Origin: Ctenosaura bakeri
Taxonomy: Eukaryota; Chordata; Lepidosauria; Squamata; Iguanidae
NCBI GenBank assembly: GCA_948474755.1
Contig: CAOLHI010000652.1
Location: 186,001 to 250,000, forward strand
Direction: 5' to 3'
Length of the DNA stretch: 64,000 nt
Positions within the stretch are counted from its first letter, which is position 1. Every line of letters starts with the position of its first letter. Below, one piece after another: positions 1 through 12,676 of this stretch. A program made the position numbers and the translations under genes. Under the pieces are notes generated by a model, which was not told the origin of the DNA, did not search any database, and worked only from the letters and a program-made list of their open reading frames with translations.

Positions 1-668
1 GTATGTTCAGCCTGGAGAGAAAAAGGGTTAGCATAATAGCCATGTTTAAATAGCTGAAAGGATGTCCTATGGAAGATGGAGAAAGCCTATTTGCTGCTGC
101 TCCAGAGATTAGGACATGGAGCAATGGCTTCAAATTACAGGCTCCCTCCCTGCAACTGACAGGTTAGGGACCAGAGCACTGTCAGAAAAAGGAACTGGCA
201 GAAAAGCTGAACCCATGTACTGTATTGTAGGGAGCATGAAGGATGGATAGAGACTCACTTGGGACTGACTGCATGCACACTGCCAGCCAACTTAGTGCCT
301 TTTTATCTCCTCTCAGCTCACTTTGCAAGCAACAGACATGTGCAAGTGGTTTGAAGTGGAACCCTTCTCGAATTAATGGAACTTGTCCTTAATTTGGAAG
401 TGTCAAAAGAGCAAGATAATGGTGTGGCCAAAGATGGGGGCTTCCTGTACAGGAAAAGAGATTCCACCTTAACGTTAGGAAGAACTTTCTGGCGGTAAGA
501 GCAGCTTGACAGCAGAAGACGTTGCTCCCTGGGTTCTTTGGAGGTTTTTAAAGAGAGACTGACTGGCCATCTGCGGGAAGTGCTTTGATTGCACACTCTT
601 ACATGGCAGAAAGGGGTTGGACTGGATGGCCCTTGGGGTCTCCTCCAGCTCCAGGATTCAGTGATTCT
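1..668 (+). repeat. Old CR1 LINE 3' region, interrupted
   Basis: 1-145 and about 447-668 match the 3' part of the CR1 ORF and its end (GGTTGGACTGGATGGCCCTT, then GATTCTATGA). About 300 unrelated bases, 147-446, lie between them. The copy is diverged and has no long frame. Confidence 0.75.
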
Positions 669-2890
669 ATGAAGAAGGAGCAGCAGCAAAGATTTCTGTT
701 CCAAACTCAGAAGGAACACAAGGTGCCCGCTGCAGTTTTCCCCCAGTGAGGTGGGTGACCAGGCCAGGTAATGAGCCTTCCAATGGTTATGGGTGTGATT
801 TATCACATGCGATTCATCACATCTGTCCTGTCCCTTCGCTCAGCGCTCCGGAGCGTATAATCCGAGAAATTGGTTGAGCTGAAAAATGGGCAACCGGCAC
901 AAAGCCAGCAGGCAAGCTCTGTGGCGTCTGAACCCGGGCTTTTCCGGTCGATAGCCAAACCAACCTTCCCTGCACCGCCTTGGCGACAACATGGCAAGAA
1001 GTTATATTCCATCCCCTAAAGAAAATTGTTGCTGGATAAAAATACAAATAAAGGATATAAGCAAAGCCATTAATACAGAAGGTTTATAAAGAAAGGGCTT
1101 TGAATAGGGTGCTATACTCCTTTTAATCTTCTTTTTTTGAATTGACTTTTATTATTTTTAGTGGCACACTTTAAACTGCTTTTAATGTTATTGATAATTC
1201 AATAGTGTTTTAATATTGACCTTTTGCAAGCTTATATGTATCGCATCTGTTTTAATTAGTAAATTTGGAAGAGACCCCAGGGGCCATCCAGTCCAGCCCC
1301 CTTTTGCCATGCAGGAACACCCATCACAGTTCTGGGAAAAAGGAGGATCACAAATCAAGTGGTTGGTGATGACAATGGTAACAACATCTAACGCTCTTCT
1401 GTTGGCACTACAACCATTGGTAGAGGGGCTGTGCTGATGGTAACAGTGCCGACGGAGGGTCTCTCACATCAGACAGGCCTTTGCTGGGGGGGCCAGACTC
1501 AAAAATGAATTAAATATGGTGCAGAAACAAAATCTCATACCAGATCAATCATCACCTGGATCAATAAGGACCATGCCAGATGTTGGAGTTCCTGGATATC
1601 AGACAAAAAACGTTGGTGTTACTTGACAACTGGCGCATGATACCACGAAGAGGCTGCAAGGCCAACCCCAGTGGAAGAATTGGATGGAAGTGCAAAGATA
1701 GATTATTAAGGGAATGCTATTAGGAAGCAAATCCATCACCGGAAGAGAATGTGCACCATCTGGAAGGAAATGTTCCAGGACTCTAAGGCAACAGAGCAGG
1801 GATTATGCAACCAAAGAAAACATGTTATTTGAAAGGAACTTTTTTTCCCCCAGATACAGAACGTCTATAAAGATCAATGAAGTGGAAGAACAAAGTGGTA
1901 AGGCAGAAGAAGAATCAATGGAAACGGCTAACTTAGTAAAGAGCCACTGACTGAAAACCGAATTAGTAATAGCAATTTAGAAAATTAAGGGGTTTTGACA
2001 GAGGAATTTAGAAAGTGCTGATGCTACTGAATTAGTGAAGAACGACACTCAAAAACGAAAAAGGCTACTAAACTTCAAACCTGCACCAAAGAGAGAAGAT
2101 TACTGAAGATACCAACTGGGCAATTCTAGCAGTTCCAATACTTACACTTTTTACTCGGTTGTCAGATCAATAAATCAAAGAAAATAATAAAATACGGAAA
2201 ATGCAAGGATGAAAACTTTCCTCAGTAACTACTCTGGTACTTGAGCAGGTAGGATAACCTTGGGGAAAAACTTCATCTGTTTTGCCAAAGAAGCATAAAA
2301 AGCTCAGGCCGGCAGGGAACAGAGCTTGGAAAAATTCCATTTTTTTTAGAAGGCAGCTTCCAGAATCCCAGAAGCCACAGCTGGCCTGGTGTCACTCCTC
2401 ATTCCCAGGGCCCAAATTCAGAACAGAGAGTAAAACCAGACAGGAGGACACGCCAGTTTTTGAGGCAGACAGTGACATTCCCCCACAGATACAGCACACA
2501 GACATAGACTTGACTGTCAAGAAAAAGGTTGGACCAAATCTGTAGAAAATACTTTGGGATGTGGGTTGTTAAGTGCACCTGTGGAAAGCCATCATGCTGA
2601 TGAGCAATCAGGGGAGAAGGTTGCATCAGGTGTGGGGAGAATGCAAAGGCTGGCAGGATTGCATCAGCTAGTTTTGGGTATAAATGCAGCTGAGAGCTAG
2701 CCAACAAGTTGCACACGGTGCCTGATGTGTGTGCCGGAGGCTCTGTCAGAAAGAGCATGCAGGGGGATGCTGGAATGCCTTCTGGAGATTCTTGTAAATA
2801 TGTACACAGTGTAACTCAAGAATAAATTGCCTCCTTGATGGAAGAAAACAATTGGCATGGGTGGGTTTTTCCTGGCTACGGTGCATTGCT
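669..2890. other. No recognised gene; one short CR1 scrap and LTR-like signals
   Basis: 1263-1325 is a minus-strand CR1 3' end scrap. 800-1010 holds several CpGs and short frames on the minus strand but nothing I recognise. About 2540-2830 has a TATAAA (about 2680) and an AATAAA (about 2821), a spacing that could fit a solo LTR, but no ends were found. The rest is AT-rich with no recognised content. Confidence 0.4.
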
Positions 2891-2897
2891 GCTAAGG

Positions 2898-3593
2898 CAG
2901 TGGTTCTCAACCTTCCTAATGCCGCGACCCTTTAATACAGTTCCTCATGTTGTGGTGACCCCCAATCATAAAATTATTTATTTATTATTTACAATGCCTC
3001 CCCCCCCCCCGCCAAAGGCCTCCTCGCCAGCCAGGAACAGGGGGCAGGCAGGGAGGGGAAGAGGAGCCACGCGTCTCCCCCGGGAAAAAATTCTGAGACC
3101 CCCCCGGGCTCTGCTTCTGCTTCGCTCTCATTTCTGCTGGGGGGGCAGTGTGGGAAAAGTTTCCAGAGTGTTGACCCTGGCCAAGGGGGGGGAGGAATCC
3201 CAGAGCCTTTGTCTTTTGCGCCAGGCGCAGCTCGCCCCCCCAGAAAAGCACCGCCTTGCGGCCCCCCGGCCTTTCCGCAGCGCTCCCCTCTGTGGCGAGT
3301 GGGGCAGGGGCTGTGCTGAGGAGGGGGCCTGCCCCCCGTGCTGTGGCCGCCCCCCAAGCTGACCCGTCAGACGGGAGGTTCTCCCGGTAGTGGAGAAGGG
3401 GAGCGATTTCAGTTCCTTCTGAACAGGGTGCAGGAGGACGTGAGCGCATGGCTCGCGCTTGCGCACCACCACTGCGTAGGGAATGAAGCTTAAGACAATC
3501 AGAAATACATATTTTCTGATGGCCTTAGGCGACCCCTGTGAAAGGGTCGTTCGACTCCCAAAGGGGTCACAACCCACAGGTTGAGAACCGCTC
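2898..3593. mobile_element. hAT-type non-autonomous element, copy 1
   Basis: The left end CAGTGGTTCTCAACC and the right end GGTTGAGAACCGCTC form terminal inverted repeats. An identical 8-bp target duplication, TGCTAAGG, flanks it (2890-2897 and 3594-3601). The ends resemble those of SPIN and related hAT elements. The core, about 3000-3480, is GC-rich and shared with the copies at 24195 and 45532. Long open frames in the core are an effect of base composition; no transposase is present. Confidence 0.9.
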
Positions 3594-3601
3594 TGCTAAG
3601 G

Positions 3602-4629
3602 TATTCTCTGCTGCTGGGCAAGCTTCCAAAGCTGTGGGAGCAATCTCTGCCATATTTTGGGCGTGACATTGACAGTGAAAACAGACAAGAAAGGGAGGGC
3701 CTATGGCTCTCTCAACACTAAAATAAGAAATACTCATTAATCAGGCAACGTCTGTGGGGTGCTGCCAGACTATAAATATCCTAGCACCTCTCTCAGGAAG
3801 CTCGTTGCTGACAATTAACCATTGTGGAGGAAGCACCCCTTTCGTCTCTTGATTCCCGGCTCATGTTGGTGAAGAACCTTGGACCTTGCTTCCTTTGCTG
3901 ATCATGCTACTCAGCATTTCCTTGGACTGACACCTTGGATTTACTGCTTTCTCATGCTGGCCTGAACTGCCCAGACACTAAACAGCTGGTTGGGAAGCTC
4001 CTACATGCAACTGGGGCTGCTACTATCTCTGCTGCCTGAAAAGCTCTGCTTAGAACTTTGCCCCTTGCTGGCCTCCAAAAGAGGATACGTGTATGTGTGT
4101 GTGTGTATATCTGAAAGCCCCACTCCAAAAAAGGAACTCTTCCAAGCTATGGTGGGAAGCTCTAAGCTCCCTGGTGAAGCAGTGGTGAGGTGGGCCTCTG
4201 GACTTATGGATTTTGGTCAGGCTACAAGAGGTTATACACCTGGAGCCAATATTTAAGGGAGGTGCTCAGGTGGCATCTCCAGCTCCCAGTCTCCAAGGAG
4301 GACAAGTTCTGAACCTTGAAGATCACTGCAGAGCCAGAATCAAGGTTTCCACTCCTCGATTCCACCTGCTTCCCTGCAGCTTCTCAGATCTGTCTTCCAA
4401 GTTCAGGGTTATCATGGGCTGAGAAGAGTGGGGTCTGTTTCTTTTGCTCAACACAGCCACCAGAAGAGACTCAAGTGTTGACTTCCAGGGCTGTCTGAAA
4501 AACTTTACTGGCCCCACAAAGGCCTTTGCTCACTCAAAAGGTGGTGGATACTCTGGAGTTGGATGTCCACCTTTCAGGGAAGCTTTAGCTCTAGGTTTCC
4601 TGAGATGTGGAAGATGGAAAGGTGATGTG
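3602..4629. other. No recognised gene
   Basis: Unique-looking sequence. 3740-3960 has a TATAAATA and a CT-rich stretch that could be an old LTR; a short (GT)n lies at about 4093-4108. No exon match seen. Confidence 0.4.
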
Positions 4630-4940
4630 ACAGAGCCATTTTTAAAACACTGGGAAAGATGCCACACAGCATATGAAGCCAGCTTGTTTTCTGAGGTCCA
4701 GAAATGAACATGAACAAATGGATTCAAATTACGAGAAAAGAGATGGCACCTGAACATCAGGAAGAACTTCTTAAGGGCTGTATGAAAATGAATCAAATTC
4801 TTCTTCAAGGGAGGTTTCTAAGCAGAGGTTGGATGGGGGTCTTTTTCCAGGAGTGCTTTAGTTGTGGATTCCTACATGGCAGAATGGGGTTGGGCTGGAT
4901 GGCCTTCCCTCCACTCCTTTCTGACTCTGTGACTGCTTCT
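4630..4940 (+). repeat. Old CR1 LINE 3' end
   Basis: Diverged CR1: the CAAATTACGAGAAAAGAGAT block, GAAGAACTTCTTAAGG, GGTTTCTAAGCAGAGGTTGG and GGGTTGGGCTGGATGGCC occur in order, with several indels. Confidence 0.7.
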
Positions 4941-5427
4941 ATGTACTGACAGACCAGAAGAGGTGACCCTTGTAGTACCTTCTAATTAATTGCACCTCCT
5001 GTTCGACAGAACCAGCCCAGCTACACATTCTCAAGGGTGTTGCTGGGGTATCCAAAGGAGTGCGACATGTTTATGGGGTCTATTTCAGAGAACCAATCAG
5101 TCCCTCGGCACCTGCCACTACTGATGGATTAGGCTGTTAAGATCTGTTCCTAAGGTCAGGTTTTTAGCCGCCATCCTTTTCTGTCCCCTTTTAAATCACA
5201 TCACTTGGAAGAAGAGACTGTGGCTATTTCTACTGCGTCCCAGGTTGCTCTCCACTCTCGACTCTTCCTAGACGCCCCTAATCTTCCACTTCCAGATGCG
5301 CAATTTTGTTTTTTGTTTTTTTTTGCAACTGCTGCAATGGTTCTTTCCATGTCTACACAGTGTGTGGTTGCAACTTCCCCTTATGCTACAATTGTCTTAC
5401 CTGCCAGCAAAGCCTCATTGTGGGTTA

Positions 5428-6100
5428 GAATCACAGAACCCCAGAGCTGTAGGAGACCCCAGGGGTCATCTAGTCCAGCCCCATTCTGTCATGCAGGAAG
5501 ATGCAATCCAAGCACTCCCTTTGACAGGTGGCCATCCAGGCTCTGTTGAAAAACCTCCAGAGAAAGAGACTCCATCACACTCCATTGATGCAGCATATTC
5601 CACTGTTGAACCACTTTTACCATCAGGTAGTTCTTCCTAATGTTGAAATGGAATCTCTTCCTGTAGTTTGAAGCCACTGCTCCGTTTCCTAGTCTCTGGA
5701 GCAGCAGCAGAAAACAAGCTTGCTCCATCTTCCATAAGACATCCCTTCAAATATTTAAATGTGGCTATCATGTCCCCTCTTAACCTTCTATTTTCCAGGC
5801 TAAACACACCTAGCCTCTTAAACTGCTGTTCACTGGACTTTACAGTTTCCAGGCCTTTCCCCATTTTGGTCGCCCTCCTCTTGACACCTTCCAGCTTGTC
5901 AATATCCTTCCTGAACTGTGGTGCCCAGAACTGGACCCAGGATTCCAGGTGAGGTCTGACCAAAGCAGAATAGAGTAGTAATATTAATTCCCTCTACCTA
6001 GACATTACACTCCAACCAAAGCAGCCTAGAATCACATTGACTTTTTAAGCTGCCGCGTCACACTGTTGGCTTATGTTCAGTTTGAGGTCTAATAAGACTG
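5428..6100 (-). repeat. CR1 LINE 3' region
   Basis: The minus-strand copy starts with its 3' end (AATCACAGAACCCCAGAGCT) at the left and runs back into the ORF region (CAGAACTGGACCCAGGATTC). The minus-strand frame at 5637-5963 still reads as the C-terminal CR1 region. Moderately diverged. Confidence 0.85.
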
Positions 6101-7154
6101 GCTAGCTTTACATAAAACAACTTTTTCTTGATTCTGTCAATAAGGATTTCCTTCCTTTCCTATTGACTGGATGACCCGGGACCATTTTGCTCCTGTGTTG
6201 GTGAATCCCTGTCCATCTGCTACAGTTCAATCAATGCCAAACTAAGCTGATTCATACCATTTGGCTTTGCAATTTTCCCGTTCGATCCTGGACACCTGAG
6301 GAAGCCCTGCCTTGAATTTCACCTACTCATTTAAAATCCTGTCTCCTGATCAGGTCCGGCTTTGACATATATCATGCATCAAGCATTGACTTCCTTCGGA
6401 GATGGGATTTCAAGCTGCAGCCACCCTGAACAATTTGAAACATGGCAAAGTAATATAAATGATTTCCATTTTTATTTTTTGCAGAAACTTGAGGCAAAAC
6501 ATGCGAGAGGCCTAATTTAAGGTGGCTGCTGCCTCCTATTTTTAAAAGGAGTTTTATACGTCTCTGACATACAGATCTGGCTTACTGCTAGTTCAAGGTC
6601 AGCTGTGTTTGGTATCCCACCAAGGGTGCTGGAAATACCCCGCGTGAGGACGTGGTAGCAGGACCTTCTCCAGTGGTGGCACCCGGGTGGAAGAATGTTC
6701 TCTCCTCCCGGCCCAATCAATGCCCATATTGGCTTAGTTCTGGTGTCAAATTGAAACAATAGCCATTTATTTAATCCCCTGGGGAGGGGGGTCTAATGAT
6801 TTGATCCAGTCTGGGCATGGCTTAAACTTCTTTTAATTTGGCGTGTGCACGTGCCTTCCAGTCACCTGTCAACTTCATGGTGATCCCATAGATCCTCTGT
6901 TCTCTCTTCTATGCTTTCACACCCACATGTCAAGATTGACATCAAGCAGCCTCTGACAAATTGTGCAAATTTATTCTCTCCCTGTTTTTCTCAATCAGTG
7001 CTGAGTCAACACATTTGGCCTGGTCTCTTCCCTTGGTACCGTTGCACTAAGTATAATGCATGAGCATCAATTGCATTGTGGGAGAGCAATTGCTGAATTT
7101 CTGAGAAAATAAGCTATTATTGATCATGCTTCCTGAGACCGCAGTTCTATTCCT
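6101..7154. other. No recognised gene; SINE tail scrap
   Basis: 6845-6925 resembles the tail of the 5S-derived SINE on the minus strand (CCTTCCAGTCACCTGTCAAC). The rest is AT-rich and not recognised. Confidence 0.4.
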
Positions 7155-7375
7155 TTGTGCATATGTGTCTTTATGTCGCCGGTCGACTTACGGTGACCCC
7201 ATGAATTTCTTAGGCAAGGAATGCTCAGGGGTGGTTTTGCCAGTTCTCCCCTCTGAAGTACTGCCTACAGCTCCTGGTCTTTGTTGGTGGTCTCTCATCC
7301 AAGTACTAACCAGGGCTGCTCCTGCTTAGCTTCTAAGATCTGATGGAATCTGGTGTCTTTAGGATAAATAATATG
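7155..7375 (-). repeat. 5S rRNA-derived SINE
   Basis: Read on the minus strand it contains the internal 5S rRNA promoter block (CAGATCTTAGAAGCTAAGCA, then TTAGTACTTGGATGAGAGAC and GAGCTGTAGG), followed by a SINE body and a tail like CGTAAGTCGACCGGCGAC. This is the SINE3 class. It is not a functional 5S gene: the 5' part is changed and the 3' end runs into SINE body. Confidence 0.85.
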
Positions 7376-7609
7376 CTTTTATAATGCAAATTAATTTTTG
7401 GTCCTTTGTATTTTAAACTGTCTTCATGGAATCGTAGCACTGGAAGGGGCCATAAAGTATCCAGACCTAAAACGCATCCTTGAAAGATGGAGCATGCTTC
7501 AATTTAGACAATACCACTTTTTAAACAGACTTTATTATTTGATACCCTGGCCTCCTTGGATATTGAGTAGGATGCAAATATTTTTAGTTAACCGATGCTG
7601 ATGATGATG

Positions 7610-8930
7610 AGCAGTCAGTTTCTAATCACTTAGAAAGCAAAGCGGTAATCACGAGAAGTCAACATGGATTTCTCAAAAATAAGTCATGCCAGACTAATCT
7701 TATCTCTTTTTATGATAGAGTTACTAGCTTGATAGATGAAGGGAGTGCTGTGGATGTAGCATATCTCGATTTCAGGAAGGCCTTCGACAAAGTTCCCCAT
7801 GACATTCTTGCAACGAAGCTGGTAAAATGTGGGCTGGACAAGGCTACTGTTATTTGGATTTGTAATTGGTTGACCGACCGGACCCAAAGGGTGATCACGA
7901 ATGGCTGCTTTTCATCCTGGAGAGAAGTGACTAGCGGGGTGCCACAGGGTTCTGTCCGAGGCCCAGGACTGTTCAACATTTTTATCAACGACTTGGACGA
8001 AGGAATAGAGGGCATGCTCATCAAATTTGCAGATGACACCAAATTGGGAGGGGTTGCTAATACGCCAGAGGACAGGATCCAAATTCAAAATGACCTGGAT
8101 AGATTGGAGAGCTGGGCCACGGCGAACAAAATGAAATTCAACAGAGAGAAGTGTAAGGTCCTACACTTAGGTAGAAGAAATGGAATACAGAAATATAGGA
8201 TGGGGGACACGTGGCTGGATAGCAGTACGTGTGAAAGGGATCTAGGGGTCTTCATAGACCACAAGCTGAACATGAGTCAGTAGTGTGATGCGGCAGCCAA
8301 GAAAGCCAATGCAATTCTCGGCTGCATCAATAGGAGTCTGGTGTCTAGGTTGAGGGAGGTACTGGTACCACTCTACTCTGCTTTGGTTAGACCCCATCTT
8401 GAATACTGTGTCCAGTTCTGAGCACCCCAATTCAAGAAGGACATGGTCAAGCTGGAGCAAGTCCAGAGGAGGGCGACCAAAATGGTGAGGGGCCTGGAAG
8501 CCCTGAAGCCCTATGAGGATAGACTTAGAGAGCTGGGTATGTTTAGTCTGCAGAAGAGAAGGTTAAGAAGGGACAGGATAGCCATGTTTAAATACTTGAA
8601 GGGATGCCACGTAGAGGAAGGAGAGGGCTTGTTTTCTGCTGCTCCAGAGACCAGGACAAGGAGCAATGGATTCAAGCTGCAGGAAAGGAGATTCCACCTG
8701 AACCTCAGGAAGAACTTCCTGACGGTCAGGGCTGTCCGGCAGTGGAATCTGCTGCCTCCATGGAGTGTAGTGGAGTCTCCTTCCTTGGAGGTTTTTAAGC
8801 AGAGGCCGGATGGCCATCTGTCGGGAGTGCTTTGAGGGTGTTCCTGCATGGCTGAAGGAGGTTGGACTGGATGGCCCCTGGGGTGTCTTCCAGCTCTACA
8901 TTTCTATGATTCTATGATTCTATGAAGGTG
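7610..8930 (+). mobile_element. CR1 LINE with part of the reverse transcriptase (longest copy)
   Basis: 5'-truncated CR1. The frame at 7729-8283 encodes reverse transcriptase blocks: YLDFRKAFDKVPHDIL, SGVPQGS and the catalytic FADDTK (about residues 100-105 of the frame). It is broken by an in-frame TAG at 8281-8283 and a TGA at about 8419; the frame resumes at 8443-8835. It ends in CR1 3' repeats (TTCTATGATTCTATGATTC). Not able to move by itself. Confidence 0.93.
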
Positions 8931-9711
8931 GGGATTTTTGTTGCATACTCTCTGTAGACGGAGGGCAATTCCAAAGTTCCACAGATTCAGCTAACGGTTT
9001 GTCTGAACTAGGAAAGTAACGGACACCATATACTGTAATTTCATGTGATGTGTAGAACTTGGCGGGGCTTTCCTTGCATCCATGTCAATTAAAAGAAAAG
9101 AAGAGGGTGAGAGGTATTGAATTGGATAAAAGAATGAAACAGGGGAAAAGAAAGAAGGCTGTGAGAAAGGAGGAAGACAAAATGAGGTGGTAAAAGATAA
9201 AATGTAAATAGTTACATATAAGTTAAAAGTAATAGTATACGATTATTATAAAATAGAGATAATGTATGGAATGGAATGTTTATATGGAATGGAATGTTAA
9301 ACTCAGATTCAACTGGGAAAATTGATGTCTGGAAGCGGAGAGGGTTTTTTTTATTGTTTTTTCATTAAAATTTTTAATAGAAATTAAATTTAAAAAAAGA
9401 AAAGAAAAGAAGAAGAGAGGAGAGGACAGGAGAAGAGGGGAAAGGAAAGACATCCCAAAGGTAGACTATTTGCAAAACATGGACCCAAAGCTGCCAGGCA
9501 GAACTGCCAGAGGGGTATTTACAGAACTCCAGCACCAGAGAAGCTGACTTGCCAGCAGTGGCAGAAGTCTCTGGAGAGAAACCCAACCTCTTTTTCTTTA
9601 GGGTGGGGATGCCTTTCCAATCTCTTGTCTGTGCTAAGCAGGACGCCTTCTGGGCCAGCAGCCGCTCTGGCTTTTTCAAGGCATGGAAGTGCCTGTGTGT
9701 TTTCTTTGCAG
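8931..9711 (+). repeat. Possible L1 3' tail, then low-complexity sequence
   Basis: 9060-9410 is A-rich, with GAAAACTGGG-like words, TATGGAATGGAATG repeats, a T-rich stretch and then an AAAAGA-rich tail, like an L1 3' UTR end. 9395-9450 is a purine-rich (GAAAA/GAGAGG)n run. The L1 assignment is tentative. Confidence 0.35.
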
Positions 9712-9952
9712 CCATGGAGACAACCACAGATGCTCCATTTACACACCCTTTGCACCTGATCTGTCTTTCAAAAGTAGTGAGAATCTCTTCAGGAATGATT
9801 TGGATTCTCCTCAAGGGCGAACGGCTGCTGCTCTCAGTAGCCCAGGAAACAGCAGTTGTGACCAGGAGAAATCTGTCTCCTTGGACAGCGACGATGCACC
9901 CTCCCCAGTGAAGGTGGCTGTGAGCAATTCCAAAGGAAGGGATAGGAGTTGA
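9712..9952 (+). other. Exon-like stretch, unidentified (possible terminal coding exon)
   Basis: A clean acceptor (TGTGTTTTCTTTGCAG) ends at 9711 and is followed by an open frame to a TGA at 9950-9952. The frame encodes about 80 residues rich in Ser, Asp and Pro, including SLDSDDAPSPVK near the end, which resembles a soluble C-terminal tail. I do not recognise the protein. Two other frames are also open over much of the same stretch (a plus-strand one to 9911 and a long minus-strand one), so low stop density by chance is quite possible. There is no obvious polyadenylation signal just downstream. Confidence 0.2.
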
Positions 9953-10281
9953 TGCACAGAGAGGAAGCACCAGGAAAGGGACTGTCCGTACTGGGGAGGC
10001 TTGTGGGTTTTATTTGGATGAATGACTGTCTTGCTGTCACTCTGTACTGAGCTTTGACAACATCTTGATTTTTTTTACACCCATGTCCTACTCACTTTTC
10101 AGGACATAAAAGGATGCCGAGAGTTTGGTCTGTGTTATTCCTGCTTTGCATATCTGAGAAGCAAGAGAAGGCAGAGAATTATCCTGCTTGGCAACTCCTC
10201 TCAACCAAGTAGCACAGCTATTTGCTCACTGGGTGCTGCTAGGCCACATATTTGCAGTAATGTATTTAAGTCTTTTGCCAG

Positions 10282-10420
10282 AGGCGTATCTAGGGTGGGG
10301 TAAGTGGGGCATCAATGCCAGTGGGGCACAAAAAGGCCATGCATGTAGAGGTGGGGTAGAAGTAAGAAGGTAGGGGAGCAACTTCCACGCTTGCCATAGG
10401 TGCTGTTTACATGTGACGCG
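10282..10420 (+). repeat. hAT-like end fragment (CAGAGGCGTATCTAGG family)
   Basis: It begins CAGAGGCGTATCTAGGGTGG, the same terminal sequence as the complete element at 14909-15083. The right end is not clear. Confidence 0.55.
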
Positions 10421-10429
10421 CCACGGTCT

Positions 10430-11215
10430 TTTACTCCAAGTCTCAAGTCAAGTCTCAAGTCTCTACCTTCAAGTCTCTGCAAGATACTCCAAGTCAAGTC
10501 TCAAGTCTGGGAGCCAACTTCATACCCCAACCTATAGTCCAGAATTTCTGGACAGAGTCAAATAAAGTCAGTTTTAACCATATAAGCAGAGTCAGCTCTT
10601 CACATTGACGATTTTGCCATCTGCAGCTTCAGAATAAGTTCCTTCTTACTCCTCCTCCTTCCCAAAGCTGGAAGATGGGCATACAAGGATCTGCAGCTTC
10701 GAAGTGGGGAACAGGATCCGTCTTACTTCCCATCTGCAAAGCTGGACGCTTTTTTGGAAGTAGGGAATAGGGTCCTTTTTACTCCTCATTAATGAAGCTT
10801 CAAGAGCTATAGAAGGAAGGATTCTTCCTCCTCAAGGCCATTGCTTGAGACATTTTCTGTTCCATGCCCTGTGCTCTGGGGGCGAGTCTTCCCTTCTGCT
10901 CTCAGGAGAATTTTAGAAGGCTCCTCCAATACGCAGCAGAGAAAGGCTGCTGAGAAGACAACCCCTAACACGTTTGCTGTTCCCCTCTGAGAAATGCGCC
11001 CACACTTTGGGTTTGAGAAAAGATCATAACGTGACCAGTAAGCAAAAAGAGATGGAACCATCGTCCAAAGTTGTCAGCTTTCTGGATGAATTTGTTATGT
11101 TATGGCAGAAAGTCAGTCACTAAAAACACACAAGTCACGAGTCAAGTCGGTGCAGTTGAGTCACTGAAGCAACTTAAGTGTGACTTGAATTTGAGTCAAT
11201 TGACTCAAGTCTCCA
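10430..11215. repeat. Segment bounded by CAAGTC-type short repeats
   Basis: 10433-10507 is a degenerate array of (T)CAAGTCTCAAGTC words. A similar array in CAAGTCACGAGTCAAGTC and ACTCAAGTCTCC form lies at 11130-11215. The 600 bases between are unrecognised. Such arrays occur at the ends of some hAT-like elements; that both arrays belong to one element is inference. Confidence 0.4.
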
Positions 11216-12002
11216 TCACTGCATATTTGTACTTGTTGTTGACAATGACAGTGGTGCTATGCGTGAACAATGGCGTTGCCTCTCCATCTGCCCTAACCAG
11301 ATCCAAAAGGAACACTGTTTTGGTCATGCCGATTTGCCTTATTCCACGTGTTTTATCCAAGGCCCCTGTCTTGTGCCTCTCCAGCACCTGCAGGTCCAGG
11401 TCCAGCAGACAGGGAGGACGATGTGGCCAAGATCAGACTGACATCCTTTTCCTTTTGTGACCCAAAGCATCCCAATCTCCTCTGAAAGCCCAGAGAGCTT
11501 TGCAACCGAAGGAGCAACTTGATTTCTGTATCGTTGTTTCTAAATAAACTTACCCTGACAGTTTCCAAGCAACCTTGGTTTCCATGGCAAAAGATCCTGG
11601 GGTTAATCCAGGATGGTGTGGTGATGTTTTGTAGCGGCTTTGGTCAGGTGTGATTTTCTGATTTCAGACAGATAGATAGAGCAGGGGTTGCTTTTTGCTT
11701 TGCAGTCTGCTTTATCCCAGGTCACAACTGGCGGAGACAAAGAGGTGCTTGAGAAATGAAAGCGGTGCCAACTGAATGCACGGGGGGCCTGTGTACTCCT
11801 GCTTAACTGCCAGAAAACAACTCACAATCACAGTCCATCTGACTGGTAGGAAACAGATCAGGATCTCTTGCAGGTCGAGGAAAGTAACAGTACCACTCTA
11901 TTCTGCTTTGGCCAGACCTCACCAGTTCTGGGCACCACAGTCCCTTGACTAGATATAAATATTCATCTCTCACCCAATATCTCATGATCTCAGGGCAGCA
12001 TA
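11216..12002. other. No recognised gene
   Basis: Unique-looking sequence, no exon recognised on either strand. A short CR1-like scrap (CCACTCTATTCTGCTTTGGC) lies at about 11892-11935. Confidence 0.4.
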
Positions 12003-12676
12003 CTATTATAGAATCATAGAAATGTAGAGTTGGAAGAGACCCCAGGGGCCATCCAGTCCAACCCCCCGCCATGCAGGAACACCCTCAAAGCACTCCCTTG
12101 GACAGATGGCCATCAAGCCTCTGCTTAAAAACCTCCAAAGAAGGAGACTCCACCACACTCCGAGGCAGCATCTTCCACTGCTGGACAGCCCTGACCGCCA
12201 GGAAGTCCTTCCTGACCTTCAGGTGGAATCCCCTTTCCTGCAGCTTGAATCCATTGCTCCTTGTCCTGGTCTCTGGAGCAGCAGAAAACAAGCCCACTCC
12301 CTCCTCGGCATGACATCCCTTCGAATATTTAAACATGGCTATCATGTCCCCTCTTAAATTTCTCTTCTGCAGACTAAACATATCCAGCTCTCTAAGTCTG
12401 TCCTCATAGGGCATGGCTTCCAGGCCCCTCACCATTTTGGTTGCCCTCCTCTGGACTTGCTCCAGCTTGACCATGTCCTTCTTGAATCGGGATGCCCAGA
12501 ACTGGACACAGTAGTCAAGATGAGGTCTAACCAAAGCAGAGTAGAGTGGTACCAGTACCTCCCTCGATCTAGACACCAGACTCCTATTGATGCAGCCGAG
12601 AATTGCATTGGCTTTCTTGGCTGCCGCATCACACTGCTGGCTCATGTTCAGCTTGTGGTCTATGAAGACTCCTACA
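12003..12676 (-). repeat. CR1 LINE 3' part, young copy
   Basis: Begins at the left with the CR1 3' end (AATCATAGAAATGTAGAGTT) and reads back on the minus strand through a 186-residue open frame (12085-12645) covering the CR1 ORF2 C-terminus ([20 protein letters not shown] at its start). 5'-truncated. Confidence 0.92.
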
